Shown: in pieces, positions 7,778-16,536 of the stretch
Position numbering within the stretch: position 1 is the first letter of the stretch
How the letters are laid out: each line of letters starts with the position of its first letter
Assembly (NCBI RefSeq): GCF_900149685.1
Contig: NZ_LT702999.1
Location: 1,426,001-1,490,000, forward strand
Direction: 5' to 3'
Source of the DNA: Erythrobacter sp. Alg231-14
GTDB taxonomy: Bacteria > Pseudomonadota > Alphaproteobacteria > Sphingomonadales > Sphingomonadaceae
DNA length: 64,000 bases
The notes under the pieces: model-generated
What the model saw: only the letters and a program-made list of their open reading frames with translations
The model's database searches: none
Told to the model about the DNA's origin: nothing
Made by a program: the position numbers and the translations under genes

Positions 7778-8977
7778 CTAAGCGGCTGAACTGTTCACGC
7801 CCAAAGACGAAAGATATCGTTTTATATTACGTGCCGCTTGGCGAAGCCTCTGCTCATTTTCGACCATTGCTATGCGCACATAGCCCTCACCTTCTTCGCC
7901 ATAACCGACACCCGGCGCGACAGCGACTTCGGCTTCGGTCAGCAATTGTTTGGAAAATTCCAAACTGCCCATTTCGATTAGTGCGGGCGGCAATGGAGCC
8001 CACGCAAACATCGATGCCGATGGCGGCGGAATGTCCCAACCCGCACGGCCAAACGATTCGACCATCACATCGCGCCGCTTGCGATACAGTTCTCGGTTGG
8101 ATTCCACGATGTCCTGCGGCCCATTGAGAGCAGCACAGGCGGCCGCCTGAATTGGAGTGAACGCCCCATAATCCAGATAGGATTTCACGCGCGTCAAAGC
8201 CGCAATCAGCTGCTTATTGCCGACCGCAAAGCCCATGCGCCAACCGGCCATCGAATATGTTTTGCTCATGCTGGTAAATTCAACGGCCACGTCCTTCGCG
8301 CCCTCAACCTGCATGATCGAAGGGGTTGGGTTCCCGTCATAATACAATTCAGAATACGCCAAATCGGACAAGACCCAGACCTTGTTCTCTTTCGCCCAAG
8401 CGACGAGCCGCTCATAAAACGCAAGATCAACGGTTTCAGCGGTGGGGTTGGAAGGATAGCTCACCACCAACACACTGGGGCGCGGCACCGTGTAGTTCAT
8501 GGCGCTTTCGAGCGATCGCCAATATTCCTCGTCCGGCGTCGTTGGAACCGCGCGGATCGTCGCACCGGCGATGATAAAGCCGAATGTGTGGATCGGATAG
8601 GATGGGTTCGGCGCAAGCACCACGTCGCCGGGCGCAGTGATCGCATTGGCAAGAGAGCCAAGCCCCTCTTTCGACCCCATCGTGACCACGACTTCGCTTT
8701 CAGGATCGAGATCCACGCCAAATCGACGGCCGTAATAATTCGCCTGCGCCCGGCGCAGGCCCGGAATGCCCTTCGATTGGGAATAGCCATGCGCAGTGGG
8801 CTTAGCCGCGACTTCGCACAGCTTATCGATAACATGCTGCGGAGGCGGCTGATCCGGGTTGCCCATACCCAAATCGATGATGTCGCGCCCCTCTTGCCTC
8901 GCGGCGTGTCGCATCGCATTCACTTCTGCGATAACGTACGGCGGCAACCGCTTCATCCGGTAGAATTGTTCGTCCAT
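7778..8977 (-). CDS. Class I/II PLP aminotransferase, AlaC/DAP-aminotransferase type
   Basis: A 399-residue fold-type I aminotransferase. Recognisable are the N-terminal FYRMKRLPPYV, DLGMGNPDQPPP, the PNPSYP motif, SYPSNPTAE, the aspartate in LSDLAYSELYYDG, and the PLP lysine in SMSKTYSMAGWRMGF. This pattern matches proteins annotated as alanine transaminase AlaC or LL-diaminopimelate-type aminotransferase. It likely transfers the amino group between an amino acid and pyruvate or 2-oxoglutarate; substrate is not certain. A TTG at 9022 would add 15 residues, but the family starts at the MDEQFYR segment, so the ATG at 8977 is chosen. It is monocistronic and divergent from phaC. Confidence 0.87.
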   Translation of the reverse strand: MDEQFYRMKRLPPYVIAEVNAMRHAARQEGRDIIDLGMGNPDQPPPQHVIDKLCEVAAKPTAHGYSQSKGIPGLRRAQANYYGRRFGVDLDPESEVVVTMGSKEGLGSLANAITAPGDVVLAPNPSYPIHTFGFIIAGATIRAVPTTPDEEYWRSLESAMNYTVPRPSVLVVSYPSNPTAETVDLAFYERLVAWAKENKVWVLSDLAYSELYYDGNPTPSIMQVEGAKDVAVEFTSMSKTYSMAGWRMGFAVGNKQLIAALTRVKSYLDYGAFTPIQAAACAALNGPQDIVESNRELYRKRRDVMVESFGRAGWDIPPPSASMFAWAPLPPALIEMGSLEFSKQLLTEAEVAVAPGVGYGEEGEGYVRIAMVENEQRLRQAARNIKRYLSSLGVNSSAA

Positions 8978-9160
8978 TTGACCCCAGGCCTTGCTTGAAT
9001 TTGGAATTTGTGTGCTGACCAACGCCGCAGTTTACGGCAATAACAGTCGATGTGAAGAGTCGTTTGGTCTAGTCCGCATAAGAGATTGCGCAATTGTCGA
9101 CCAAACACATCGGAACAACACGGCATTTGCGGCAAACACCAATTGAGGAATAGCGACACA

Positions 9161-11131
9161 ATGGCTGGCAATGACGACAACAAGCCGGATCAAGACGGCG
9201 TTTTCGAAGCCATGACGTCGATCACTTCGTTCTTCGAAATGCAAGGTAAGGCGATGCGCGATATGTTCGCGCAGGCGATGCCGGGCGCCGCCTCAGACAA
9301 CACGATGCCAATGGGCACTGAACAATTCGCCGCGCTCTTCCCAGACGGAATGAAAACGGGCGAATTGGCCGAGTGGGCCAAAGCAAGTGCCGAACTGCAA
9401 AAAATGTGGCTGGAATTTGTAACGCATCAAGCGGGCGCAATTGCGAAGAATCCGGGCGCTGGCAAAAGCCTGCTCAACCCGGCTCAATGGTTGATGATGT
9501 CGCAAAGCATGCTCAAGCAGCTGCCGACCGGCGCGATGGAGGCGCAGGGCAAGCTTGCGCAAGAAACGTTGCAATTGTGGCGAGGTGTTTTTGAAAACTT
9601 CGTCGGCAATATCGGCGGGGCCACCGGCAACGATGGCGATGGAAACACAATGCAATTGCCGCGCAAGGATCGCCGGTTCGCCGACCCAGCATGGCGCGAA
9701 CAACCCGCCTTTGCCCTGTTGCACCAAACCTATTTGATGTTGACTGAGTACTTTCAGAAAGCTGCGGCGAATGTCGATGGCATAGATGGTGCCAAGAAAA
9801 AGCAATTGCAGTTCGCCGTAAGCGCGCTTTCCGAAGCGATGAGCCCTGACAATTTCTTGCTCACCAACCCGGTCGTGATGAAACGCACGGTCGAAACGCG
9901 TGGGCAAAATCTGGTCCGAGGCATGCGGCATCTGATCACCGATCTAAAACGCGGTCAATTGACCCACACCGATCCCGACGCGTTCACCTTAGGTGAGAAC
10001 TTGGCCGCGACGCCTGGTAAGGTCGTTTACGAAACGCCGCTGTTCCAACTGCTGCAATACAGCCCATCGACTAAGGACGTGTACGAAGTCCCATTGGTGA
10101 TCTTTCCACCATGGATAAATCGATTCTACATTCTCGATCTGACACCCCAAAAGAGCTTCATCAAATGGGCCGTTGATCAAGGCATCACCGTTTTCGTTGT
10201 GAGTTGGAAATCGGCGGATGAAACAATGGGCGACGTGGTGTGGGACGATTACATTCGATCTCAGATCGAGGCGATCGACACAATCCAAGATCGGCTTAAA
10301 GTTCCTGATGTCCATGCCATCGGATATTGCGTCGCGGGCACCACCCTTGCTGCGACTTTGGCAATCTTGGCCAAGCGGGGTGAGGCCGACAAAGTTCGCA
10401 GCGCGACATTCTTCACCGCCCAGGTCGATTTTGAACGCAGCGGCGATCTCAAGCATTTCATCAAGGAATCCCAGCTTGAGATGATCGATAACCTGTCGCC
10501 AACCGGCTATCTCGATGGACGATACCTTGCCGCAACATTCAACGCATTGCGCAGCAAGGATTTGATCTGGAACTACGTCGTCAACAATTACCTATTGGGC
10601 GAAGACTATCCGGCCTTTGACCTTCTCCATTGGAACGGCGATGTTACAAACCTTCCGTCAAAGTGGCACAACGATTATCTCAGAGACCTCTATCGCGACA
10701 ACAAATTGGTCGTTCCCGGAGCGATCGAAGCCGATGGCACTGAGATTGATCTAACCCAGGTAAAGACGCCAACCTATATCCAAGCGGGTCGCGAAGATCA
10801 CATCGCTCCTGCTGAAAGCGTGTGGCGGATCACAGATCACTTCTCGGGGCCTTTGGAATTCTTGCTTGCTGGATCGGGGCATATAGCCGGCGTGGTCAAT
10901 CCTCCGGCCGCCGGAAAATACCAATATTGGATCGGCGACAGCAAGGCCTCCTCGCTCAACGAATTTATCGATGGCGCAGAGGAACACCCCGGCAGTTGGT
11001 GGCCGCATTGGCGCGATTGGCTCGAAGGCCAATCCGCCACGCGCGTCCCTGCAACGGGGAAACGCAAACCGGGTGGCCGAAGCGACACCGTTTTGGGCGA
11101 TGCCCCCGGCAGTTATGTAAGAACGAGGTAG
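9161..11131 (+). CDS. phaC: Class I polyhydroxyalkanoate synthase
   Basis: A 656-residue PhaC with the usual N-terminal domain and an alpha/beta-hydrolase catalytic domain. The lipase-like box reads GYCVAGT with nucleophile C390; most class I enzymes have GYCxGG or GFCVGG, so the second Gly is Ala here. Also visible are the PPWINRFYILDL segment, the aspartate region VKTPTYIQAGREDHIAPAES, and the catalytic histidine in LAGSGHIAGVVNPP. It polymerises 3-hydroxyacyl-CoA at granule surfaces. The ATG at 9161 has GAGGAA upstream; the open frame to 9086 lacks similarity. The phasin gene follows 144 nt downstream behind its own promoter, while phaA/phaB/phaR are not in the window. Confidence 0.95.
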   Translation: MAGNDDNKPDQDGVFEAMTSITSFFEMQGKAMRDMFAQAMPGAASDNTMPMGTEQFAALFPDGMKTGELAEWAKASAELQKMWLEFVTHQAGAIAKNPGAGKSLLNPAQWLMMSQSMLKQLPTGAMEAQGKLAQETLQLWRGVFENFVGNIGGATGNDGDGNTMQLPRKDRRFADPAWREQPAFALLHQTYLMLTEYFQKAAANVDGIDGAKKKQLQFAVSALSEAMSPDNFLLTNPVVMKRTVETRGQNLVRGMRHLITDLKRGQLTHTDPDAFTLGENLAATPGKVVYETPLFQLLQYSPSTKDVYEVPLVIFPPWINRFYILDLTPQKSFIKWAVDQGITVFVVSWKSADETMGDVVWDDYIRSQIEAIDTIQDRLKVPDVHAIGYCVAGTTLAATLAILAKRGEADKVRSATFFTAQVDFERSGDLKHFIKESQLEMIDNLSPTGYLDGRYLAATFNALRSKDLIWNYVVNNYLLGEDYPAFDLLHWNGDVTNLPSKWHNDYLRDLYRDNKLVVPGAIEADGTEIDLTQVKTPTYIQAGREDHIAPAESVWRITDHFSGPLEFLLAGSGHIAGVVNPPAAGKYQYWIGDSKASSLNEFIDGAEEHPGSWWPHWRDWLEGQSATRVPATGKRKPGGRSDTVLGDAPGSYVRTR

Positions 11132-11199
11132 GAAAAAATTTTCAATACACGGCGTGTTGAGTCGTATTCTCACATAATTACATCGCCTTAAGTCCAATA

Positions 11200-11260
11200 T
11201 TGTGCACTGCACAAAAAACTTGACTTCGCATCTGCAATCGCTATTTTGTGCACTGCAACA
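11200..11260 (+). promoter_or_regulatory. Phasin promoter with two PhaR-like palindromic operators
   Basis: TTGTGCA-C-TGCACAA at 11200-11214 is a perfect 7-bp inverted repeat around one base. A second, imperfect copy (TTGTGCA-C-TGCAACA) lies at 11246-11260; the two share a 12-bp direct repeat 46 bp apart. Between them is a plausible sigma-70 promoter: TTGACT at 11220-11225, 16-bp spacer, TATTTT at 11242-11247. The downstream copy overlaps the -10 and the start region, good geometry for repression. PhaR repressors of alphaproteobacteria bind TGC/GCA-rich repeats before phasin genes, so PhaR is the likely ligand, by inference. Confidence 0.6.
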
Positions 11261-11275
11261 TAAAGCGAGGACATT

Positions 11276-12127
11276 ATGGCAGACGCCAACACTCAGACCG
11301 CAAAGACACCGGCTACCAAAGCTACGGTCGCCAAAGCGCCAGCAGCAAAGTCGCAATCGAAGATCGACGTCGCTGCTGAGAAAGCATACGCAGACGCCGC
11401 GGCGAAAACGGAAACGCCAAAGACAGAGGCGAAAGCTGCCCCTGCAAAGAAAGCAGCCCCTGCTCGTAAGACCGTCGCAAAGAAAGCGCCGGCAAAGAAA
11501 ACTGTGACAGCGCGCAAAACCGCCGCGAAGAAAACAGCAGTGAAAAAGACACCAGCGAAGAAAACCACCGCTGCGAAAAAGCCTGCCGTCAAAAAGACGC
11601 CGGTCGCCGCAGCCAAGAAAGCAGCCCCTAAGGCCGCTCCTAGAACCACAACCAACAATCCCGTTACAAAACTGAAGGACACCATCATGGCTACCGCAGA
11701 AAAAACCACGATCACCACGCAAGCCAAAGAAATGGCCGCTGACATGCAAACCCGCGCCAAAACCGCTTACGCAAAAGCTGGTGTGTTCGCTGGCGAAGCC
11801 GGTGAGTTCAACAAAGCCAACCTCGACGCGGTTGTCGAAAGCGGCAAAATCTTCTTCAACGGCGCCCAAGAATTGGTTCGCGAAAACGTTGAAACCGGTA
11901 AAAACGTTGTCGAAATCGTCACCGAAGACGCCAAGAAAGTTGCTGCGATCAAATCGCCAACGGAACTGGTTCAATTGCAAGGTGAACTCGCACGTCGCAA
12001 TTTCGACGCCGTCGTATCATTCGGTTCGCAGCGCACCGAAGCTTGGGTCAAGCTCTACAACGAAGCGTTCGCGCCGATCTCTAACCGCGTAAGCGTTGCC
12101 GCCGAGAAAGTCTCGAAAGCCGCATAA
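11276..12127 (+). CDS. Phasin with histone-H1-like Ala/Lys/Pro-rich N-terminus
   Basis: A 283-residue two-part protein. Residues about 1-135 are almost only Ala, Lys, Thr, Pro and Val with PAKK/AAKK-type repeats, like histone H1 or the basic domain of PhaF/PhaM. Residues about 138-283 are a phasin_2-type helical domain (YAKAGVFAGEAGEFNKANLD, then VVESGKIFFNGAQELVREN, LQGELARRNFDAVVSFG). Phasins coat PHA granules; basic tails can tether granules to the nucleoid. An in-frame ATG at 11687 preceded by AAGGA with 7-nt spacing would yield only the 146-residue phasin domain. The main start has a GAGGA site before 11276. Expression is probably controlled by the palindromes at 11200-11260. Confidence 0.88.
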   Translation: MADANTQTAKTPATKATVAKAPAAKSQSKIDVAAEKAYADAAAKTETPKTEAKAAPAKKAAPARKTVAKKAPAKKTVTARKTAAKKTAVKKTPAKKTTAAKKPAVKKTPVAAAKKAAPKAAPRTTTNNPVTKLKDTIMATAEKTTITTQAKEMAADMQTRAKTAYAKAGVFAGEAGEFNKANLDAVVESGKIFFNGAQELVRENVETGKNVVEIVTEDAKKVAAIKSPTELVQLQGELARRNFDAVVSFGSQRTEAWVKLYNEAFAPISNRVSVAAEKVSKAA

Positions 12128-12199
12128 GCGACAAAAGTTTCTCAGCCGGGCCTCTCCTCTCTCTCCCAAAACCCGGTTGATAAAAACGCGCGCAAGCGC

Positions 12200-12243
12200 A
12201 AGGGCCGCACAGACCATTCTTGGTCCGTGCGGCCCTTTCTTTT
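12200..12243 (+). terminator. Rho-independent terminator after the phasin gene
   Basis: The arms AGGGCCGCACAGACCA and TGGTCCGTGCGGCCCT pair with one mismatch around a TTCT loop and are followed by TTCTTTTC. It lies 73 nt after the phasin stop and separates it from clpS. Confidence 0.85.
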
Positions 12244-12352
12244 CCGACATAGGCGCGTTGGTAATTTGAAAACGGGTGCACGCTATGGCTTTGCGCGCGC
12301 ATTGATTCAAATCATCTTGCGTCTGTGCAATCGAATCCCTTAATGGACACCC

Positions 12353-12787
12353 ATGGTCGAACCTTTGCTGATCCAACTTGATGTAACGCCGGAAATTGGC
12401 GCGCCTTTTCGCTTCGACGATTTGGGCGACCTTTGCTGTGTTGCTTCGGACGATGGGGACAAAGACGGGGACGACGGCAAGGATGGCGGCGAAACCGAAA
12501 TTGGTATCGCCACCAAAACCCGCACCAAGCCAAAAAAGCCAAGCCAATACAAAGTATTGCTGTTGAACGACGATTACACCCCGATGGAATTCGTGGTGAT
12601 GGTCCTCAAACGATTTTTTAGCATGGATATCGAACAGGCAACGCGTGTTATGCTGCATGTCCATCAAAAGGGCGTCGGCATTTGCGGCGTGTTTTCGTAT
12701 GAAGTGGCCGAAACCAAGGTCAATCAAGTGATGGATTTTGCAAAGCAGAACCAGCACCCGCTGCAATGCACGCTTGAACAAGAATGA
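12353..12787 (+). CDS. clpS: ATP-dependent Clp protease adaptor ClpS
   Basis: ClpS delivers N-degron substrates to ClpA-ClpP. The core domain is clear at about residues 62-144: [56 protein letters not shown]. The N-terminal part is unusually long: about 25 residues without similarity, then an acidic Asp/Gly-rich stretch before the normal domain. If translation begins at an in-frame TTG near 12422, the protein would have a standard length, so the start at 12353 is uncertain. No Shine-Dalgarno sequence decides it. The clpA partner is not in the window. Confidence 0.88.
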   Translation: MVEPLLIQLDVTPEIGAPFRFDDLGDLCCVASDDGDKDGDDGKDGGETEIGIATKTRTKPKKPSQYKVLLLNDDYTPMEFVVMVLKRFFSMDIEQATRVMLHVHQKGVGICGVFSYEVAETKVNQVMDFAKQNQHPLQCTLEQE

Positions 12788-12830
12788 CCGGCGCGCGCCT
12801 TCGCACAAAGGCCGATGCGCGCGAGATTGA

Positions 12831-13337
12831 ATGAGACAACCGCATCATCCCACCCCCGATCCGGTTAAACCGGGTCAGGAAAGCGTTTGGGATTATCCGC
12901 GCCCGGCCATCACAGAACCGACTCCCCGCCGCATACAAATCGTGCATCGCAATGTTGCTCTGGTGGATAGCCGTGCGGCGTGGCGAACGCTGGAAACCAG
13001 CCACCCTCCGACATATTACATTCCCCAATCCGACGTCGCGATGCAACACCTTCACCCCAACCCGCGCCGGTCGATGTGCGAATGGAAGGGCCAGGCGCGG
13101 TATTACGACATTGTGATCGGCAACACTCGGATCAACGCCAGGGCCTGGTCTTACTCCAATCCAAGCCCAAGTTTCGCCGGCATAAAAGACGCGATCGCGT
13201 TCTATCCTGATCTTTTGGACGAATGCCGTGTCGACGGCGTCAAGATCACGCCCCAGCCCGGCCAATTTTACGGGGGCTGGATCAGCGAATTCGAAGCCGG
13301 CCCATTCAAAGGCGGTCCTGGCACTCGATTTTGGTAA
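12831..13337 (+). CDS. DUF427 domain-containing protein
   Basis: A 168-residue protein with the DUF427 signature: VWDYPRPAITEPTPRRIQI, then TSHPPTYYIPQSDV, SMCEWKGQARYYDI and AIAFYP near the C-terminus. The family is a small beta-rich fold of unknown function, common in actinobacteria and alphaproteobacteria. There are no membrane segments or signal peptide. It lies 43 nt after clpS on the same strand and could be read from the same transcript. Confidence 0.8.
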   Translation: MRQPHHPTPDPVKPGQESVWDYPRPAITEPTPRRIQIVHRNVALVDSRAAWRTLETSHPPTYYIPQSDVAMQHLHPNPRRSMCEWKGQARYYDIVIGNTRINARAWSYSNPSPSFAGIKDAIAFYPDLLDECRVDGVKITPQPGQFYGGWISEFEAGPFKGGPGTRFW

Positions 13338-13558
13338 ACCGGATCAGCGATTGCAATCGCTAGAGTAAGCCTATGGACATGAGCATCGGCACCGGGATCG
13401 ACGCCATCTCAACCTCAGTTTTTGATATTCGGGGGCATGACGCCGTCAAAAATTCCCGCTAGGAGCCTGTGACGCATGCGGCGATGACCACCATCACCGC
13501 GCCGCAAGCCACAGCCACCCAGCCAAAGCGGCCGGGCAATCGGGATGACGGATAAAAC

Positions 13559-14830
13559 GTGCTGAAACGCATTCCCAGTGTTGATCGATATATTTTCCGC
13601 CTGGTGATCGTGCCGATGTTGGGCGTGTTTGCCTTGGCCGCTTCGCTCTTGCTGCTGGAAAAAATGCTGCGATTGTTCGATTTCGTTGCGGTCGAAGGCG
13701 GTCCTATTGGCGTCGTGTTCAAAATGCTCGGCGCTTTGATCCCTGAATATGCAAGTTTGGCCATCCCGCTTGGGCTATTGCTGGGCGTATTGTTGGCCTT
13801 TCGCAAATTGGCAACATCGAGTGAGCTCGACACGATGCGCGCCGTGGGCTTGTCCTATTGGCGGCTTTTGCGGGTGCCCTACGCGATCACGTTGGTGTTG
13901 GTAGCGGTCAATGTGGCCTTGGTGTTTTATGTCCAACCGCTGAGCCGTTATTACTACGAACAAATGGAATATGAACTGAGATCCGGCGCGTTGGGCGCAT
14001 CGATCAAAGTGGGCGAATTCACCACGCTGGCCGATCGCATGGCGTTGCGGATTGAAGAAAGCGAAGATGCGGGACAGCGTTTGGTTGGCATCTATGCCCG
14101 GGTCGCGAATGACCGCGATCAAATCCTAACGATCAGCGCACGCGAAGGGTCGTTCATGGCGACCAACGATGATCCGGACACGATCATCCTGCGTCTGACC
14201 GAAGGCATGATCATTCAAGACACCGGCAGCGAAACCCCGCGCGTCCTATCCTTTAGCCGTCATGATTTGCCGATCGATTTGCCGGCCATCGAAGAATTTC
14301 GAAGCCGGGGCGAGGCCAGTCGCGAATACATATTGCCCGAATTGTTGCGCATCGGATGGAGCGAAGGCGGTACAGAGGCGGAGCGCGATGCCAGCCAAGC
14401 GACGTTCAATTATCGCCTCGTCGAAGTGGTCATGATGTTGTTGATGCCGTTGCTTGCGGTGGCATTAGCGATACCTCCGAAACGTTCGACCAGCGCGCTG
14501 GGCGTGTTTGTCTCGATCATTCTGGTCGTGGCCTATCACAAGATAAACCAATACGGTGAGGACATCGCGACGCTGGGCCGGATTGATCCCATCGTTGCCC
14601 TATGGGGACCGTTCGTGGTCTTTGCGGCGTTGATTTTGTGGATGTACCATCGAACCGCGCATGTTCCGGGCGGACAAGCGTTGGGTGCATTGGAAACGTT
14701 GTTTGCCAAATTGTCGAAACGCGTCGGCAAATTGTTCTCTCGACGTAAGCCTCCATCATTGGTTGCAGAACACGAAGTCACCGAAATTGGTGAGACTGAT
14801 AATTCCGGGACCGTGGGGTTGAACGCTTAA
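13559..14830 (+). CDS. lptF: LPS export ABC permease LptF
   Basis: A 423-residue YjgP/YjgQ-family permease. Three N-terminal membrane segments (about 15-35, 55-78, 100-120) are followed by a periplasmic beta-jellyroll domain (about 140-280) and three C-terminal segments (about 290-375), the standard LptF/G topology. With LptG and LptB2 it extracts lipopolysaccharide from the inner membrane. The start is a GTG at 13559, giving the usual LKRIPSVDRYIFR beginning. lptG follows after 4 nt. The C-terminal tail of about 50 residues is polar and cytoplasmic. Confidence 0.9.
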   Translation: MLKRIPSVDRYIFRLVIVPMLGVFALAASLLLLEKMLRLFDFVAVEGGPIGVVFKMLGALIPEYASLAIPLGLLLGVLLAFRKLATSSELDTMRAVGLSYWRLLRVPYAITLVLVAVNVALVFYVQPLSRYYYEQMEYELRSGALGASIKVGEFTTLADRMALRIEESEDAGQRLVGIYARVANDRDQILTISAREGSFMATNDDPDTIILRLTEGMIIQDTGSETPRVLSFSRHDLPIDLPAIEEFRSRGEASREYILPELLRIGWSEGGTEAERDASQATFNYRLVEVVMMLLMPLLAVALAIPPKRSTSALGVFVSIILVVAYHKINQYGEDIATLGRIDPIVALWGPFVVFAALILWMYHRTAHVPGGQALGALETLFAKLSKRVGKLFSRRKPPSLVAEHEVTEIGETDNSGTVGLNA

Positions 14831-14834
14831 TATC

Positions 14835-15932
14835 ATGCAGTTCGATTTCTTCCCCTCACGCACATTGACCATTTATCTCGCCAAACTGTTCGTGGTGCGC
14901 ATCTTTGCGGTGTTGGTCATGTTGGTCTTGGTGCTTTTGGCGCTCGATCTGCTGGGCTCCACCGGAAAGATTCTTGAACCCGATGGCAATGGTCAGGCCG
15001 AAATCTTGAAATATGCCGGGCTTAGAGTGCCGCAACTCATATCGCGGTTTTTGCCTTATTCCGTCTTGCTGGCGACGTTGATCACCTTGGTGACGTTGAA
15101 CCAAAACAGCGAAGTGGTGGCGATGAAGGCCGCTGGATTGTCTGCGCATCAAGTGCTTTCCCCGCTCTTGCTCACCGCGGCGATCCTTGCGGTGGTGAGT
15201 TTTGGTTTCAACGAACGGGTCGTCACCCGGGCCAATTCCACTTTGAAAGCATGGGAAGCGGCCGATTATGGCAAGATACCTGAGGATTCCGGCACTCGCA
15301 CGAATGTCTATCTGACTGATGGACAAAATATTCTGTCTGCGTCGTCTTTGACGGGGACGGGCGAAACGATCGTTTTGGAAAATGTGACATGGGACGCGCG
15401 CGGCCCGGGTGGCATCGTGACCGAACAAATCCGCGCCACCCGCGCAACATATGCGGCGCCGGGATGGCGATTGGAAAACCCGCGCAGTTTTGACGTGGGC
15501 AGCGCAGACATTGAGGACATCGAAAACACCGTGGTCGGGGAAAGCCTGACGCCTGCGCAAATCGATCTTCAGTCGATAGACACCGATGGCCAATCCTTTT
15601 GGGAATTGGCCGAAACGATCGGCGCATTGGATGCAGTCGGTAGGCGCACGTCGGAAATGCGGGCCAAATGGTGGCACCGCATTTCGGGGCCGCTGGCCGC
15701 GTTCTTGATGCCATTATTGGGTTCGATTGCGGCGTTTGGATTGGCGCGGTCGGGCCAATTGTTTGTGCGCGCCATTGTCGGCATGGCGTTGGGATTTGCC
15801 TATTTCGTGGTCGACAATGCGGCTCTCGCCATGGGCAGTTTCGGCGGTTATCCGCCTTTCCTTGCGGCATGGGCGCCGTTCTTCCTATTCTTGCTTGTCG
15901 GTGAGACTGTCCTCATCCGAACCGAAGAATGA
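14835..15932 (+). CDS. lptG: LPS export ABC permease LptG
   Basis: A 365-residue partner of LptF with the same 3-TM, periplasmic-domain, 3-TM layout (TM around 20-42, 60-82, 98-118, then 275-360). The N-terminal FFPSRTLTIYLAKLFVVRI and the SEVVAMKAAGLS segment are typical of LptG. It forms the LptB2FG exporter with the upstream gene. The spacing to lptF (4 nt) and to the GNAT gene (10 nt) suggests one transcript. Confidence 0.9.
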   Translation: MQFDFFPSRTLTIYLAKLFVVRIFAVLVMLVLVLLALDLLGSTGKILEPDGNGQAEILKYAGLRVPQLISRFLPYSVLLATLITLVTLNQNSEVVAMKAAGLSAHQVLSPLLLTAAILAVVSFGFNERVVTRANSTLKAWEAADYGKIPEDSGTRTNVYLTDGQNILSASSLTGTGETIVLENVTWDARGPGGIVTEQIRATRATYAAPGWRLENPRSFDVGSADIEDIENTVVGESLTPAQIDLQSIDTDGQSFWELAETIGALDAVGRRTSEMRAKWWHRISGPLAAFLMPLLGSIAAFGLARSGQLFVRAIVGMALGFAYFVVDNAALAMGSFGGYPPFLAAWAPFFLFLLVGETVLIRTEE

Positions 15933-15942
15933 GAACCCCTTC

Positions 15943-16467
15943 ATGACCAAACGCGAGTGGTCATTGCGCCTCGCCCAGCCGCAAGACGCGGAAAAAATGC
16001 CTCCGATTGAGGCGGCGGCAGGCAAATTGTTCGAAACGATCGATGGCCTGTCCGATGTGGCTGGACAGGAAACAGTCCCTCTCGATCGGTTGCAGCGATA
16101 CATCCGCAAAGGCCATTGTCTGGTCAGCCATATTGGCGAAGAAATGGTCGGCTTTATCGTCACCGAACCGTTTGGCCGTGAATTGCACATTTGGGAGGTC
16201 GATGTGCACCCCGATGCGCAAAATCTTGGTGTTGGATCGGGTTTGCTGCGAGCCTGTATGATTGATGCTCGCAACGCCGCTTTCCGCGCAGTCACGTTGA
16301 CGACATTCCGCGATGTGCCGTGGAACGCCCCGTTCTATGCGAAATTGGGATTTGAAGAAGTCACCGCTTTGGATGCGCATCCGCGGCTAGCAGGTGAATT
16401 GGCGCTTGAGGCGGATCACGGCCTCCCGCCTTATCGACGATGCGCGATGATCCACTTTATTGACTGA
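15943..16467 (+). CDS. GNAT family N-acetyltransferase
   Basis: A 174-residue protein with the GNAT core: LHIWEVDVHPDAQNLGVGSG contains the acetyl-CoA-binding Q/R-x-x-G-x-G/A loop (QNLGVGSG), then DVPWNAPFYAKLGFEEV. Substrate is unknown. The ATG at 15943 follows lptG by 10 nt; the open frame extending to 15727 would overlap lptG and is rejected. Operon position suggests co-expression with LPS export, but an envelope role is not shown. Confidence 0.82.
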   Translation: MTKREWSLRLAQPQDAEKMPPIEAAAGKLFETIDGLSDVAGQETVPLDRLQRYIRKGHCLVSHIGEEMVGFIVTEPFGRELHIWEVDVHPDAQNLGVGSGLLRACMIDARNAAFRAVTLTTFRDVPWNAPFYAKLGFEEVTALDAHPRLAGELALEADHGLPPYRRCAMIHFID

Positions 16468-16536
16468 TAGCTAGATTGGCGGGCCAATTCCACGCCCTCT
16501 CAATCCACGCCAAACTCAAAAAAACCGAAAGCGCGT

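Noticed and set aside
10751-11980. 409-residue minus-strand ORF across phaC and the phasin gene
   Set aside because: It is antisense to two clear genes, Cys/Arg/Phe-rich because of Lys/Ala codons on the other strand.
13373-13558. Two tiny ORFs before lptF: a 29-residue plus ORF (13373-13462) and a hydrophobic minus-strand peptide ending at 13459
   Set aside because: Both lack clear start signals; the minus one has a membrane-like helix ending in ACVTGS but only a TTG as possible start.
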